This document shows positions 17,064 through 28,819 of a stretch of DNA of 64,000 nucleotides, in pieces. The position numbers and the translations under genes are program-made. Each line of letters opens with the position of its first letter. The first letter of the stretch is position 1. Under the pieces are notes generated by a model. The model had not been told where the DNA came from and made no database searches. It saw only the letters and a program-made list of their open reading frames with translations. Source of the stretch: Chloroflexota bacterium (GTDB lineage Bacteria; Chloroflexota; Dormibacteria; Dormibacterales; Dormibacteraceae); assembly GCA_005882135.1 (NCBI GenBank), contig VBDR01000033.1, forward strand, positions 31,847-95,846, written 5' to 3'.

Positions 17064-17118
17064 CCTCCCCACGGCGCGGGGAGATCGGCGCCGCACACGG
17101 TGCGCCGCCGGGTGGGGG
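17064..17118 (+). repeat. Bipartite palindromic element, copy D (atpD-atpC gap)
   Basis: CTCCCC (17065-17070), a 7-base loop, GGGGAG (17078-17083), then a second imperfect hairpin CGGCGC...GCGCCG and GGGTGGGGG. Antisense to the element as drawn, the first arm supplies GGGGAGG as the atpC ribosome site. Structure and order match copies A, B, E and F. Confidence 0.7.
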
Positions 17119-17121
17119 CGA

Positions 17122-18591
<1,470 letters not shown>

Positions 18592-18605
18592 CTAGATCTC
18601 CTCCC

Positions 18606-19487
18606 TCAGCTCGAGCCTTCCTGCGCGGCGGCCCCACTGACGATTTCCATCAACTCGGTGGTGATTCCGGCCTGCCGGACCTTGTTCGCGTACAGGGTCA
18701 GCGAGTCGATGAGATCGCCGGCCGCGGTGGTTGCGTTCTGCATCGCGATCATCTTGGCCGAGTACTCGCTGGCCTTGTTCTCGAGCACCGCCTGGAAGAC
18801 CTGCGTCTCGACGTATCGGGGCAAAAGGCCATCGAGCACCGACTCGGGGTCTGGCTCGTAGATGTAATCCGCGCGCGGACCGGCTGACTGCCCTTGATCT
18901 CGCTCGCGCGCCGGGATCTCCGCGGGTATGAGCACGCGAACCGTCGGTTCCTGCCTGATGGTAGAGATCCACTTCGCGTAGCAGAGCAGCACGGCATCGA
19001 CGTTGCCCTTGGCGTATTCCTCGAGGGCGACGGTGACGGCGGGCAGGACTTGTCCCTGGCTCGGCCGGTCGGGCAGGTTGCTCACCTCTGCGATCACGTC
19101 GCGGCGGTAACGAAGCAGGAAATCGCGTCCCTTGCGTCCGAGCGTGACGTAGCGCTGCTGCTCCGGGAAATTCTGGCTCATGTAGCGGGTCGCGGTCCGA
19201 ATGTTGTTGACGTTGATCGCGCCCGCGAGTCCTTTGTCCGTCGTGACCAGGATCATCACCGCCCGTTTGCCCTCGCGCCGGATGAGGAATGGGTGCTTGT
19301 ACTCCGTCGCCCGCTCGCTCACAGTCTGCAGGACCTCGACCATCTTGTCGGCGTAGGGCCGCGTTGCCTGCACCGCCGCCTGCGCGCGGCGGAGACGAGT
19401 TGCGGCCACCACCTGCATCGCCTTGGTGATCTTCTGCGTGTTCTTGATCGAGTCGATGCGGCGGACGATGTCCCTGAATGCCGGCAT
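18606..19487 (-). CDS. atpG: F1 ATP synthase gamma subunit
   Basis: 293 residues. It is the central rotating shaft. The N-terminal helix IVRRIDSIKNTQKITKAMQVVAATRLRRAQ and the C-terminal helix with MIAMQNATTAAGDLIDSLTLYANKVRQAGITTELMEIV-type sequence (seen in the last 60 residues) form the antiparallel coiled coil; the middle has VTTDKGLAGAINVN. Its start abuts the atpA stop with no gap. Length is normal and nothing is missing. Confidence 0.96.
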   Translation of the reverse strand: MPAFRDIVRRIDSIKNTQKITKAMQVVAATRLRRAQAAVQATRPYADKMVEVLQTVSERATEYKHPFLIRREGKRAVMILVTTDKGLAGAINVNNIRTATRYMSQNFPEQQRYVTLGRKGRDFLLRYRRDVIAEVSNLPDRPSQGQVLPAVTVALEEYAKGNVDAVLLCYAKWISTIRQEPTVRVLIPAEIPARERDQGQSAGPRADYIYEPDPESVLDGLLPRYVETQVFQAVLENKASEYSAKMIAMQNATTAAGDLIDSLTLYANKVRQAGITTELMEIVSGAAAQEGSS

Positions 19488-21128
<1,641 letters not shown>

Positions 21129-21156
21129 TCGTCTTCTCCTATTGAGCGCCCCGCGC

Positions 21157-21759
21157 CTACGTAGCCGCCAAGCGGCGGCGCAGCTGCTCCAACCTGGTGG
21201 CCACACTCGCGTCGACGACCCGGTCTCCGTACTGAAGCTTCAGCCCGCCGATGATGCGCGGATCGACGACGACGCTCAGCCTGACCTCTTTGTTCAGACG
21301 TTTCGACAACTCCCGTTCGACGCGGTCGCGGTCGGCACGCTCGAGCTCGATCGCCGTGGTCACGGTTGCTCGGACCCGACCGGCCGCCTCGTCGGCCAGA
21401 CGCTGAAACTCGTCCTCGATCGCGGCCGCTTCGTCGACGCGTCCGGATTCGATGAGCAGCCTGGCAAGGTTGGTGGCCTCGTCATCGAACAGATGAGGCG
21501 CCGTTGCAACGAGCGCATCGCGCCGCTCGGTCGCGATCGTCGGATTGCTGAGCACGGCCGCCACCGCCGGGTCGGCGAACAGCTCGCGGACCTTGGTCAG
21601 GCGCCGGGCCCATTCTTCGAGCTGACCATCCTGCTGGGCCAGCTCGAACACGGCCCTCGCGTACCGTCGGGCAGCGCGGCTCGTGCCCGTCACCGGATCT
21701 TCGGCCCCCAATCTCTCGGTGCCGTCACGAGCCACCCTGCCTGCGGCTGCCGTCGCCAC
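21157..21759 (-). CDS. atpH: F1 ATP synthase delta subunit
   Basis: 200 residues from the GTG at 21759. The stator subunit joins the F1 head to the b-subunit stalk. [21 protein letters not shown] begins the N-terminal helical domain, and the C-terminal [25 protein letters not shown] strand is diagnostic. About 25 residues precede the normal start, containing [15 protein letters not shown] inside that segment (PVTG) is a plausible alternative start and would remove the 35-base overlap with atpF. The same RLGAEDP-TG motif opens the Sco-TlpA protein at 58319. Confidence 0.93.
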   Translation of the reverse strand: MATAAAGRVARDGTERLGAEDPVTGTSRAARRYARAVFELAQQDGQLEEWARRLTKVRELFADPAVAAVLSNPTIATERRDALVATAPHLFDDEATNLARLLIESGRVDEAAAIEDEFQRLADEAAGRVRATVTTAIELERADRDRVERELSKRLNKEVRLSVVVDPRIIGGLKLQYGDRVVDASVATRLEQLRRRLAAT

Positions 21760-22267
21760 TCGCGACCTCCTCGATGGCCCGCTCGATCAGCTCTCGGTGC
21801 TTGCGATCGTCAAGCGTGCCGCCGATCACCTTCTCGGTGGCCACGACCACCAGGCTTGCCAATTCCTCTCGCGCCGACTGGAGCGCGCGCTCACGCTCGA
21901 CCTCGATCTCCTTGCGGGCTGACTCGGCGATCCGCCGCGCCTCCTCCTCTGCCCTTTGCTTGAGATCCTGTCGCGCTTGCTCGCCCGACCTGTTGGCCGC
22001 GTCGATCACCTGTTGCGCCGTCTTCCGCGCGTCCTCCAGTTGGGCCTGGGCTTGCTTGAGACGCGCCTCGGCGTCGGCTTTGGCCTGCTCCGCCAGACGC
22101 AGCTGCTCCGCGACTGCGCGCTGCCGCGCCTCGGCGACTTTGACAACCTCCGGGTATACAAAGCGGGCAAGCACGGCAAGCATCAGCAGGAATGTGAGCA
22201 GCTCGACGATCACCGTCCCATTGATCTCGATGACCCCGGCTGTACCTGTGCTCGCGAGGAAGGTCAT
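21725..22267 (-). CDS. atpF: F0 ATP synthase b subunit
   Basis: 180 residues. One N-terminal helix (TVIVELLTFLLMLAVLARFVY) anchors it in the membrane and is followed by a long charged coiled coil (EARQRAVAEQLRLAEQAKADAEARL) that forms the peripheral stalk. It starts 5 bases after atpE. Its 3' end overlaps the delta gene's earliest start by 35 bases. Only one b gene is present, so the stalk would be a homodimer. Confidence 0.94.
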   Translation of the reverse strand: MTFLASTGTAGVIEINGTVIVELLTFLLMLAVLARFVYPEVVKVAEARQRAVAEQLRLAEQAKADAEARLKQAQAQLEDARKTAQQVIDAANRSGEQARQDLKQRAEEEARRIAESARKEIEVERERALQSAREELASLVVVATEKVIGGTLDDRKHRELIERAIEEVASGDGSRRQGGS

Positions 22268-22272
22268 TTCGA

Positions 22273-22527
22273 CTACTTGGCTGCGGGGACGTTGGAGAGG
22301 AAGACGAAACCAAAGGCGAGGTTGATGAAGTACATCGCCTCAACCAGGCCGACGATCGTGAACAACCAGGGGATCATGCGACCTTGAGCTTCCGGCTGGC
22401 GAGCGACTCCGCTGATGAACGCGTTGCCGGCCAGGCCGTCGCCGAAGGCCGCACCGACCGCGCCCAGGCCGATCGCGAGTCCGAAGCCAACGAGTGCGCC
22501 GGCGAGAACAAGTCCGTGATCAGTCAT
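22273..22527 (-). CDS. atpE: F0 ATP synthase c subunit
   Basis: 84 residues forming a helical hairpin: a Gly-rich first helix ([21 protein letters not shown]), the polar loop ARQPE, and a second helix carrying the ion-binding carboxylate Glu63 in [10 protein letters not shown]. The residue after the Glu is Ala and no Gln pairs with it in helix one, so proton rather than sodium coupling is expected from the known ligand rules. It lies between atpB and atpF with gaps of 9 and 5 bases. Confidence 0.96.
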   Translation of the reverse strand: MTDHGLVLAGALVGFGLAIGLGAVGAAFGDGLAGNAFISGVARQPEAQGRMIPWLFTIVGLVEAMYFINLAFGFVFLSNVPAAK

Positions 22528-22536
22528 GTAACCCTC

Positions 22537-23319
22537 CTAGTGATGTTCGTGCTCGAGGCCTTCGCGGGCCATGCCGAAGTAGATGACCGTGAGCAGCATG
22601 AAGATGAACGCCTGTATGAAACCGATGAAGATGACGTCGAAAGCTTTCCAAACCGACAACAGGATGGCGCCGATCACGGTCCCGCCTGCCACGCCCACCA
22701 GGGGCAGGGCGAAAGTGCCGAAGCCCGCAAGCAAACCAATCATGACCGCCCCGGCAAAGATATTTCCGAACAGCCGGAGCGAAAGCGTCACGGGCTTGAC
22801 CAGCTCCTCGAGGATGTTGAGGGGGGTGTACAGCGCGCGGCCCCACACCGGCAGCTCGAACGGCTTGGTGAAGCGGAGTAGGTATCCGCGCCAGCCGAGA
22901 ACCCGGATGCTGTACCACTGGACCACGGCGATGACGACAAGCGCCATGGCCAGCGTCTGGTTGAGGTCGGCGTTGGCGCCGTGCAGGATGGGGAAGATTG
23001 CCAGAGGCAGAAGCTCGATCCAGTTGGCGACCAGGATGTATAGAAAAAGCGTGAGCGCGAGCGGGATGATGAACAAGGCGTCGTCCGAAACGTTGGTTCT
23101 GATCAGCGATCTCAACTGGTCATAACCCCACTCGAACACCGCCTGGACGCGTCCCGGCTCGCCACTTTTCAGCTTGGAGCGAATCCAGAACCCAACCGCG
23201 ATGGTGACCACGACCGCGAGCAAGCTCGAGACGACGCTGTCGTAATTGAAGGTGCAGAGCGGCCCGCAGCCGAGGTCGACGGTTGGATGGGTGCCGACCG
23301 AGGAGTCGGAAAGGATCAA
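22537..23319 (-). CDS. atpB: F0 ATP synthase a subunit
   Basis: 260 residues, TTG start overlapping the atpI stop. Five or six membrane helices form the proton half-channels. The essential Arg is in the helix KPVTLSLRLFGNIFAG (about residue 182), and the C-terminal helix GFIQAFIFMLLTVIYFGMA is conserved. The N-terminus has the short periplasmic segment VDLGCGPLCTFNYDS with two Cys, which is slightly unusual. Everything else is of normal size and order. Confidence 0.95.
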   Translation of the reverse strand: MILSDSSVGTHPTVDLGCGPLCTFNYDSVVSSLLAVVVTIAVGFWIRSKLKSGEPGRVQAVFEWGYDQLRSLIRTNVSDDALFIIPLALTLFLYILVANWIELLPLAIFPILHGANADLNQTLAMALVVIAVVQWYSIRVLGWRGYLLRFTKPFELPVWGRALYTPLNILEELVKPVTLSLRLFGNIFAGAVMIGLLAGFGTFALPLVGVAGGTVIGAILLSVWKAFDVIFIGFIQAFIFMLLTVIYFGMAREGLEHEHH

Positions 23320-23654
23320 CGCCGGAGCCCGGAGCGCACACCGGCGGCGACCATGACCAGCTGCGCCAGCCCGATCCCGAGGGCCACCGTCCAGGCCGAC
23401 CCTCGCATCGTCAGCGCCGCTATCAACACCAGCGAGCTGAAAAACAGGATGCGCAGCAGGCTCGCCGCCATGAAGGGAGCTCCGCGGTTCAGAAGTCCCT
23501 GGATGAAGTAACCATTGACCGAGCCGAGCATGAGGCCCGCGACCATGCCAAGACCGAGGTCCAGGTGACCGCTCGCTGACGCGATCACCGCGACCGCCAC
23601 TGAGAGAATCAAGCAGGCCAGCACCGTCTGCCGCAGCACACCACTCGACGTCAC
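23316..23654 (-). CDS. atpI: AtpI-like ATP synthase accessory protein
   Basis: 112 residues with four predicted helices (LACLILSVAVAVIASASG, GLGMVAGLMLGSVNGYFIQ, LLRILFFSSLVLIAALTM and a C-terminal one). Position directly before atpB, size and topology match the AtpI/ATP synthase I family, proposed to help c-ring assembly or metal transport. It is GTG-started, overlaps atpZ by four bases (GTGA) and atpB by four. The sequence is weakly conserved, so the assignment rests on topology and context. Confidence 0.8.
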   Translation of the reverse strand: MTSSGVLRQTVLACLILSVAVAVIASASGHLDLGLGMVAGLMLGSVNGYFIQGLLNRGAPFMAASLLRILFFSSLVLIAALTMRGSAWTVALGIGLAQLVMVAAGVRSGLRR

Positions 23655-23863
23655 TTCGAGAGCTCCCTCACCTTCAACCAGACGGCTGCTCCGCCCGCCA
23701 CGAGACCCACGACCAGCCCGACGAGGACAAACACGGGCGCCGTGTTGAGCACCCTGTCGAGGGCGGCACCACCCAGCAGAGGCACGAGGACGGCGGCGGC
23801 GAAATAGATCCCGATTCCCGCCATGTCAGAGCCTGTCGGGCCTGTGCTCGGAGTGGGCGCCAT
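23651..23863 (-). CDS. AtpZ/AtpQ-like small membrane protein
   Basis: 70 residues with two helices: GIGIYFAAAVLVPLLGGAALD and VFVLVGLVVGLVAGGAAVWL, joined by RVLNTAP. Length, the two-helix pattern and the position at the head of the atp operon match AtpZ-type proteins, thought to act with AtpI in magnesium or calcium transport or in assembly. The ATG at 23861-23863 has GGAGGGG close upstream; the second ATG (GSDMAG) is an alternative. The upstream open frame is the wecA side and is ignored. Confidence 0.75.
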   Translation of the reverse strand: MAPTPSTGPTGSDMAGIGIYFAAAVLVPLLGGAALDRVLNTAPVFVLVGLVVGLVAGGAAVWLKVRELSK

Positions 23864-23922
23864 GCCCCTCCGAATTCTATCGGGTACTGCCGCCGGCAAA
23901 TGGAGCCGGGAAGATGCCGGCC

Positions 23923-25035
23923 TTAACGCGCCGGCGGAGGTTCGGCCAGCAGGCGGCGCAGCCATCGCGCCGGGATGCGCCAGCCAGCGTGCTGAAGAAG
24001 ATCGGCCGCGACCGTCGACGTCAGCACCGCGGCAGCCACCACGACGACCGCAAGGATCCGCCCGTGCCCGAAAAGCGTCAACCCGAGCGCGCCGAGCAGG
24101 GCGCTCGCGGCGTAGAACACGTAGCACGTCTGGCGAGGGTTGAGACCGAACGACTGAAGGCGATGGTGCAGGTGGAGCCGGTCCGGCGTCGCCACCGAGG
24201 CGCCCTGCCGGCGGCGGCGGAGGATCGCCCATCCGGTGTCCGCGATCGGCAGCGCCAGCGCAAGCACGGGTGCAGCCAGGGCGAAGGCCACCGCGACCTT
24301 AGCCACGCCCAGGATCGAGATCATGCCCAGCGCCATGCCGAGGAAATGCGCGCCGGAGTCGCCCATGAAGATGCGGGCCGGGTGGAAATTGAAGAGGAGG
24401 AAGCCGCCGCAGCACCCGGCGAGCGCGCCGCTCAACTGCACGACCTCGGGCTGCTTGAGCTGGCCGGCGGCGAGCATGAGGATCAAAGCCACGATCGCCA
24501 CCACGCCGGCGGCGAGGCCGTCGGCGCCGTCAAGAAAGTTGACGGTGTTCTGCATACCGACCAGCCAGAACACGCTGACCGGCGTCATCAGCAGCCCCAG
24601 CTGGATCAGGTGCCCGCCCGGCAGGCTGAAGAACCGGATCTCGATGCCGAAGCCGGCGACCGCCAGCAGCGCGAGACCGACCTGGACGCCCAGCTTCACG
24701 ACAGGCGGCATCGACCATCTGTCGTCGACGATGAGCAGGCCCATCGCCAGCCCTGACACCACGAGGACGGCCAACGTCTGGGTGTCGCGTGGCAGAAACA
24801 CGAGCAGCGCCATGGCGAAACCGATCCACATCGCGAGGCCGCCCAGCACCGGCGTCGGGTTGGCGTGTGCGTGGCGGCCGCCGGGCTGCGCCACCACCCC
24901 GTAGCGGCGCGAGAGGCGGATGGCGAGCGGCACCGCGATCATGCACACGGCGAAGGCGAGGAGAAGCGGCCACAACCCGGGCAGCACGTGCTCCGTGATG
25001 CTGGCGAGCGCCTGGTCGCTGAAGAAGTCACTCAA
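23923..25035 (-). CDS. WecA/TagO-like UDP-GlcNAc: undecaprenyl-phosphate GlcNAc-1-phosphate transferase
   Basis: 370 residues, TTG start. It is a polytopic MraY-superfamily enzyme that starts lipid-linked glycan synthesis. Conserved loops: PVLGGLAMWIGF, LLIVDDRW (DD pair), NTVNFLDGADGLAAG, FMGDSGAHFLG and the C-terminal PDRLHLHHRL (His motif that separates WecA/TagO from MraY). About ten helices. It stands between glyA and the atp operon, as its homologues often do in Gram-positives and Chloroflexota. Together with the WecG-like gene at 10320 it points to a teichoic-acid- or capsule-type polymer. Confidence 0.92.
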   Translation of the reverse strand: MSDFFSDQALASITEHVLPGLWPLLLAFAVCMIAVPLAIRLSRRYGVVAQPGGRHAHANPTPVLGGLAMWIGFAMALLVFLPRDTQTLAVLVVSGLAMGLLIVDDRWSMPPVVKLGVQVGLALLAVAGFGIEIRFFSLPGGHLIQLGLLMTPVSVFWLVGMQNTVNFLDGADGLAAGVVAIVALILMLAAGQLKQPEVVQLSGALAGCCGGFLLFNFHPARIFMGDSGAHFLGMALGMISILGVAKVAVAFALAAPVLALALPIADTGWAILRRRRQGASVATPDRLHLHHRLQSFGLNPRQTCYVFYAASALLGALGLTLFGHGRILAVVVVAAAVLTSTVAADLLQHAGWRIPARWLRRLLAEPPPAR

Positions 25036-25053
25036 GACTGGATCGGGGCCGGG

Positions 25054-26328
25054 TCAGTCAAATGCGTACGGGATCGGGAACTTGCGGCACAGCTCTAGGG
25101 CCCGCTCGTGGACCGAGTCCAGCGTTGCCGGATCGTCGATCCGCTCGACGAGGTCGGCGATGCAGTCCGCGATCACCACCATCTCGCCCTCGCCCATGCC
25201 GCGCGTGGTCACGAGCGGCGTTCCGACGCGCACCCCGCTCGGGTTGAACTTCGACGCGTCATCGAAAGGAATCGAGTTGCGGTTGAGCGTGATGCCGACC
25301 GTGTCGGCGATGTCCTGCACCTGCTTTCCAGTTCGCTTCTGAGGCCGCAGGTCGATCAGCATCAGGTGGCTGTCGGTGCCGCCGCTCACCAGGCGCAGGC
25401 CGCGCGCGACAAGGCGATCGGCCATGGCTTTCGCGTTGACGACGACCTGCTTGGCGTACTGCTTGAACTCCGGCTTGAGAGCTTCGCCGAAACACACCGC
25501 CTTGGCCGCGATCGCGTGCATCAGGGGGCCGCCCTGTGTCCCCGGGAACACCGCGGAGTCGATTGCCTTCTGCCAATCGTCGCGGCACAGGATGATCGCC
25601 CCCCACGCACCCCGAAGGGTCTTTTGAGTGGTGGTGCTCGTGATTGCAGCGTGCGGGATCGGGGATGGATAGGCGCCGCCCGCGACGAGGCCGGCCACGT
25701 GCGCCATGTCCACGAACAGCGTGGCGCCGACCGAGTCGGCGATCTCGCGCATGCGTCCCCAATCGACGATCCGCGAGTAGGCGGAGAAACCCGCGAGCAG
25801 CATCTTCGGCCGCACCTCTTCGGCCAGCTTTTGCACGGCGTCGTAGTCGATCCGTTCGGTTTCGCGATCGACTCCGTACGAGTGGATCTCGTAAAGCTTG
25901 CCGCTGAAGTTGGCGGGACTTCCGTGCGTCAGGTGTCCCCCCGCCGAGAGGTCCATGCCCATCACCCGGTCTCCCGGCTGGCAGACCGCCATGTAAACCG
26001 CCGCGTTGGCCTGCGAACCAGAGTGCGGCTGGACGTTGACGTAATCTGCACCGAACAGTTGCTTGGCGCGCTCCACGGCTAGGGTCTCGATCTTGTCGAT
26101 GACCTCGCCGGTGCCGCCGTAGTAGCGACGCCCGGGATATCCCTCGGCGTACTTGTTGGTCAGCAGCGTCCCCAGCGCCTCCAGGATGGCGGGACTCGTC
26201 AGGTTTTCGGAGGCGATGAGCTCGAGCGTTTCCGACTGCCGCTTGAACTCGTTCCGGATCAGCTGAGCGACCTCTGGATCCACCCGGTCGAGGGCGCGGA
26301 AGGTCATCGTCGTGATGTTGGTGGTCAC
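25054..26328 (-). CDS. glyA: Serine hydroxymethyltransferase
   Basis: 424 residues, GTG start. It is the cytosolic PLP enzyme that interconverts serine and glycine with tetrahydrofolate. [57 protein letters not shown] and the PLP lysine in [13 protein letters not shown] (about residue 236) are present. The usual lysine motif is TTTHKTLxGPRGG; here the His before Lys is Gln and the following Pro-Arg are Ala-Trp. The rest is full length, so activity is likely. It lies in the tsaC-glyA-wecA order, with gaps of 9 and 18 bases. Confidence 0.96.
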   Translation of the reverse strand: MTTNITTMTFRALDRVDPEVAQLIRNEFKRQSETLELIASENLTSPAILEALGTLLTNKYAEGYPGRRYYGGTGEVIDKIETLAVERAKQLFGADYVNVQPHSGSQANAAVYMAVCQPGDRVMGMDLSAGGHLTHGSPANFSGKLYEIHSYGVDRETERIDYDAVQKLAEEVRPKMLLAGFSAYSRIVDWGRMREIADSVGATLFVDMAHVAGLVAGGAYPSPIPHAAITSTTTQKTLRGAWGAIILCRDDWQKAIDSAVFPGTQGGPLMHAIAAKAVCFGEALKPEFKQYAKQVVVNAKAMADRLVARGLRLVSGGTDSHLMLIDLRPQKRTGKQVQDIADTVGITLNRNSIPFDDASKFNPSGVRVGTPLVTTRGMGEGEMVVIADCIADLVERIDDPATLDSVHERALELCRKFPIPYAFD

Positions 26329-26337
26329 GGCTTGATG

Positions 26338-26922
26338 CTATCCGGTGCGCGGAGGGGGTGGTCCGATCAGCTCCGGCGTCGAAATGGCGCCTTCGCGCAG
26401 GACGTGCGGCTCCGGTCCGGTCAGGTCCAGCACTGTGGAGGCGGTCCCACCAGCGGCCACGCCGCCGTCGATCACAGCCATCACGCCGGACAGCGTCGCG
26501 GCTTCTTCGGCGTTCATCGCCGGATCGTGGCCATGCAGGTTGGCGCTCGTCGTCATCAGTGGGCCGGCGTGTCTGAGGAGGCCCAGGGCAACCTTGTGCT
26601 TTGGAATCCGCACTCCCAGCGTTCCGCCGCCGATGGCATAGAGGATGAGCGTGAGAGGACCCGGCCACCACTTGCGCATCATCTCCTCGGCCCGCGAGTC
26701 GACGTGCACCAGGCCTTCGAGCTGGGACTGGCCTGCCACCATGAGGATCAGTGGCATCCCAACGGGCCGGCCTTTGATCTGATAGATCCGCTTCTGTGCC
26801 ACCTCATCGTCCGCGCTGGCGCCAAGTCCATACACCGTGTCGGTGGGAAATGCCACCACGGCCCCGCTTCGCAGCAGCTTCGCCGCGCGCTGAAGCCCAG
26901 CATGTGTCGGCTTCAGGACCAT
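26338..26922 (-). CDS. tsaC: L-threonylcarbamoyladenylate synthase (Sua5/YwlC/TsaC)
   Basis: 194 residues, YrdC fold. It makes threonylcarbamoyl-AMP for the t6A37 modification of tRNAs reading ANN codons. It has VVAFPTDTVYGLGASA, IKGRPVGMPLI, WWPGPLTLIL and TTSANLHG. It is the short single-domain form, without the Sua5 C-terminal domain. It overlaps prmC by 10 bases. A tRNA-Thr gene, one of its substrates, lies elsewhere in the window at 37837, probably by chance. Confidence 0.92.
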   Translation of the reverse strand: MVLKPTHAGLQRAAKLLRSGAVVAFPTDTVYGLGASADDEVAQKRIYQIKGRPVGMPLILMVAGQSQLEGLVHVDSRAEEMMRKWWPGPLTLILYAIGGGTLGVRIPKHKVALGLLRHAGPLMTTSANLHGHDPAMNAEEAATLSGVMAVIDGGVAAGGTASTVLDLTGPEPHVLREGAISTPELIGPPPPRTG

Positions 26923-27743
26923 GCTTCAAGAACGCGTTGATGGCCGCCGGCATCGCGGTGGACCCGATGACCGGCGAAGTGCCGAGCTGCGGACTCCGAA
27001 GCCACGGCGAAGATGCCCGGATCCAGCTCTGCGAGGACCCGGCCCCCCGGCTTCAGCCGGCTCGGAGCCTCTTCGAGGAGCCGGCTCACAAGTGACGCGC
27101 CGCCTTGATCCGCATACAGCGCGTGGGCAGGCTGAGCCGCGACCTCGGCCGGCAGGCTGGAGCCCATGGGCAGGTAAGGAAGGTTCGCGCAAACCACGTC
27201 GAACTCCCCGGCGAGGGGCTGCATCAGGTCGCCAGGCGTGAGATGGACGCGGTCGCTGAGCCCGTGCCGGCTCACGTTGCGCGTCGCGACCTCCAGTGCC
27301 TCGGGGCTGATGTCCGATGCCCACACTTCCGCATTCGGCGCGTAATGCGCGATCGCGACCGCGATGCACCCGCTGCCCGTGCCGACGTCGGCGACGCGCA
27401 CCGGATCTTGCGACTCACGTGCGATCGCGACCGCCCGCTGCACGAGCACCTCGGTGTCAGGGTTCGGCACGAGCACGGCGGGTGTCACCTCGAAATCCAG
27501 GCCCATGAACTCCTTGTGGCCAGTCAAATAGGCCACCGGCTCGCCCTTGGCCCGCCGCGCGACCAGGGCTCGGTATTGGTCCAGCTCGCCGGCTGACAGG
27601 GCACGGTCGAACTTCAGGTACAGGTCGAGGCGGCGCAGGCCGAGCGTGCATGCCAGGAGCAGCTCGGCGTCGAGGCGGGAAGAGTCGGATCCGTGCTTCT
27701 GGAGGTAGTCGGCGGAGAGCTTCAGGACCTCAACGATTGTCAC
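26913..27743 (-). CDS. prmC: Peptide chain release factor N5-glutamine methyltransferase
   Basis: 276 residues, GTG start overlapping the prfA stop as GTGA. It methylates the Gln of the GGQ motif in release factors. The N-terminal helical domain (DAELLLACTLGL, YLTGHKEFMGLDFEV) and the SAM site VADVGTGSGCIAVAIA are clear. The catalytic motif reads ANLPYLP, where the family norm is NPPY; the Asn and Tyr remain. Its usual neighbour prfA is directly upstream. The last 15 residues are poorly conserved. Confidence 0.92.
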   Translation of the reverse strand: MTIVEVLKLSADYLQKHGSDSSRLDAELLLACTLGLRRLDLYLKFDRALSAGELDQYRALVARRAKGEPVAYLTGHKEFMGLDFEVTPAVLVPNPDTEVLVQRAVAIARESQDPVRVADVGTGSGCIAVAIAHYAPNAEVWASDISPEALEVATRNVSRHGLSDRVHLTPGDLMQPLAGEFDVVCANLPYLPMGSSLPAEVAAQPAHALYADQGGASLVSRLLEEAPSRLKPGGRVLAELDPGIFAVASESAARHFAGHRVHRDAGGHQRVLEAWS

Positions 27744-28819
27744 GCCTGACCGTCTGGGCCGCCGTTCAGCTGAGCCGCGCGCTCGGCGGCTATGAGCGCC
27801 GACACCAGGTCGTCGAGATCTCCGGCCATCACCCTGTCGAGCTTGTGCAGGGTGAGGTTGATGCGGTGATCGGTGACCCGGTTGTCCTTGAAGTTGTAGG
27901 TGCGGATCTTCTCCGACCGGTTCCCGGTCCGGACCATGCCGCGCCGCTGCGCCCCGATCGCCTCCTGCTGCTCGGCGAGCTTCATCTCGTAGAGCCGCGC
28001 GCGCAGCACACGCATTGCCTTTTCCTTGTTCTGCAGCTGCGACTTCTCGTCCTGGATGCTCACGACAAGACCGGTCGGCTTGTGGGTGATGCGGATCGCG
28101 GAGTAGGTGGTGTTGACGCTCTGGCCGCCGGGGCCGGTCGAAGTCGAGGCCTTGATCTCGAGGTCATCGGGCTTGAGCTCGACCTCGACGGGGTCGGCCT
28201 CGGGCAGCACCGACACCGTCGCGGCCGACGTGTGGATCCGCCCCTGCGCCTCGGTCTTGGGCACGCGCTGCACCCGGTGCACGCCGCCCTCGTACTTGAG
28301 CTGCGAGTAGGCGCCCTGACCGTGGACCTCGAAGCTGATCTTGTCGAAGCCGCCGATTCCGGTAGGAGAGGCGTCGACCACGTCCACCTTCCATCCTTTC
28401 TTCTCCGCCCACCGCGTGTACATGCGGAAGAGGTCTGCGGCAAAAAGGGCAGCCTCGTCCCCGCCTTCCGCGCCCTGGATCTCGACCACGACGTCGCGGT
28501 CGTCGTTCGGATCCTTGGGCAGGAGCAAGACCTTCAGCTTTTCCTCGAGCAGGGCTACCTGCTCGGCTGCGCGTCGCTCCTCCGACCGCATGTACTCCTG
28601 CATCTCCACGTCCTTCTCGTGCCTGAGCATCTCGCGCGCCGACTCCATCTCCGTGCGCGCGCGGCGGTAGGCGTCATAGGCCTCGACGATCTCTCGCAGG
28701 GAGCGCTGCTCCCGCGCCAGCCGGGTCACCTTCTCGTGGTCGGAGGCAACCTCCGGCCGCCCCATCTCCTGCTCGATCTCGCGATAACGGCGCGCGATCG
28801 ATTCCAGACGGTCAATCAT
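27740..28819 (-). CDS. prfA: Peptide chain release factor 1
   Basis: 359 residues. It terminates translation at UAA and UAG. Codon recognition uses the P-x-T motif, here VPKTEAQGRIHTSA, and peptide release uses TGPGGQSVNTTYSAIRITH; both are in place. The C-terminal RTYNFKDNRVTDHRIN is typical of RF1 rather than RF2. The ATG at 28817-28819 overlaps the stop of a small leader ORF (ATGA) that itself starts with a diverged copy of this gene's own first 15 codons. prmC follows with a four-base overlap. Confidence 0.96.
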   Translation of the reverse strand: MIDRLESIARRYREIEQEMGRPEVASDHEKVTRLAREQRSLREIVEAYDAYRRARTEMESAREMLRHEKDVEMQEYMRSEERRAAEQVALLEEKLKVLLLPKDPNDDRDVVVEIQGAEGGDEAALFAADLFRMYTRWAEKKGWKVDVVDASPTGIGGFDKISFEVHGQGAYSQLKYEGGVHRVQRVPKTEAQGRIHTSAATVSVLPEADPVEVELKPDDLEIKASTSTGPGGQSVNTTYSAIRITHKPTGLVVSIQDEKSQLQNKEKAMRVLRARLYEMKLAEQQEAIGAQRRGMVRTGNRSEKIRTYNFKDNRVTDHRINLTLHKLDRVMAGDLDDLVSALIAAERAAQLNGGPDGQA

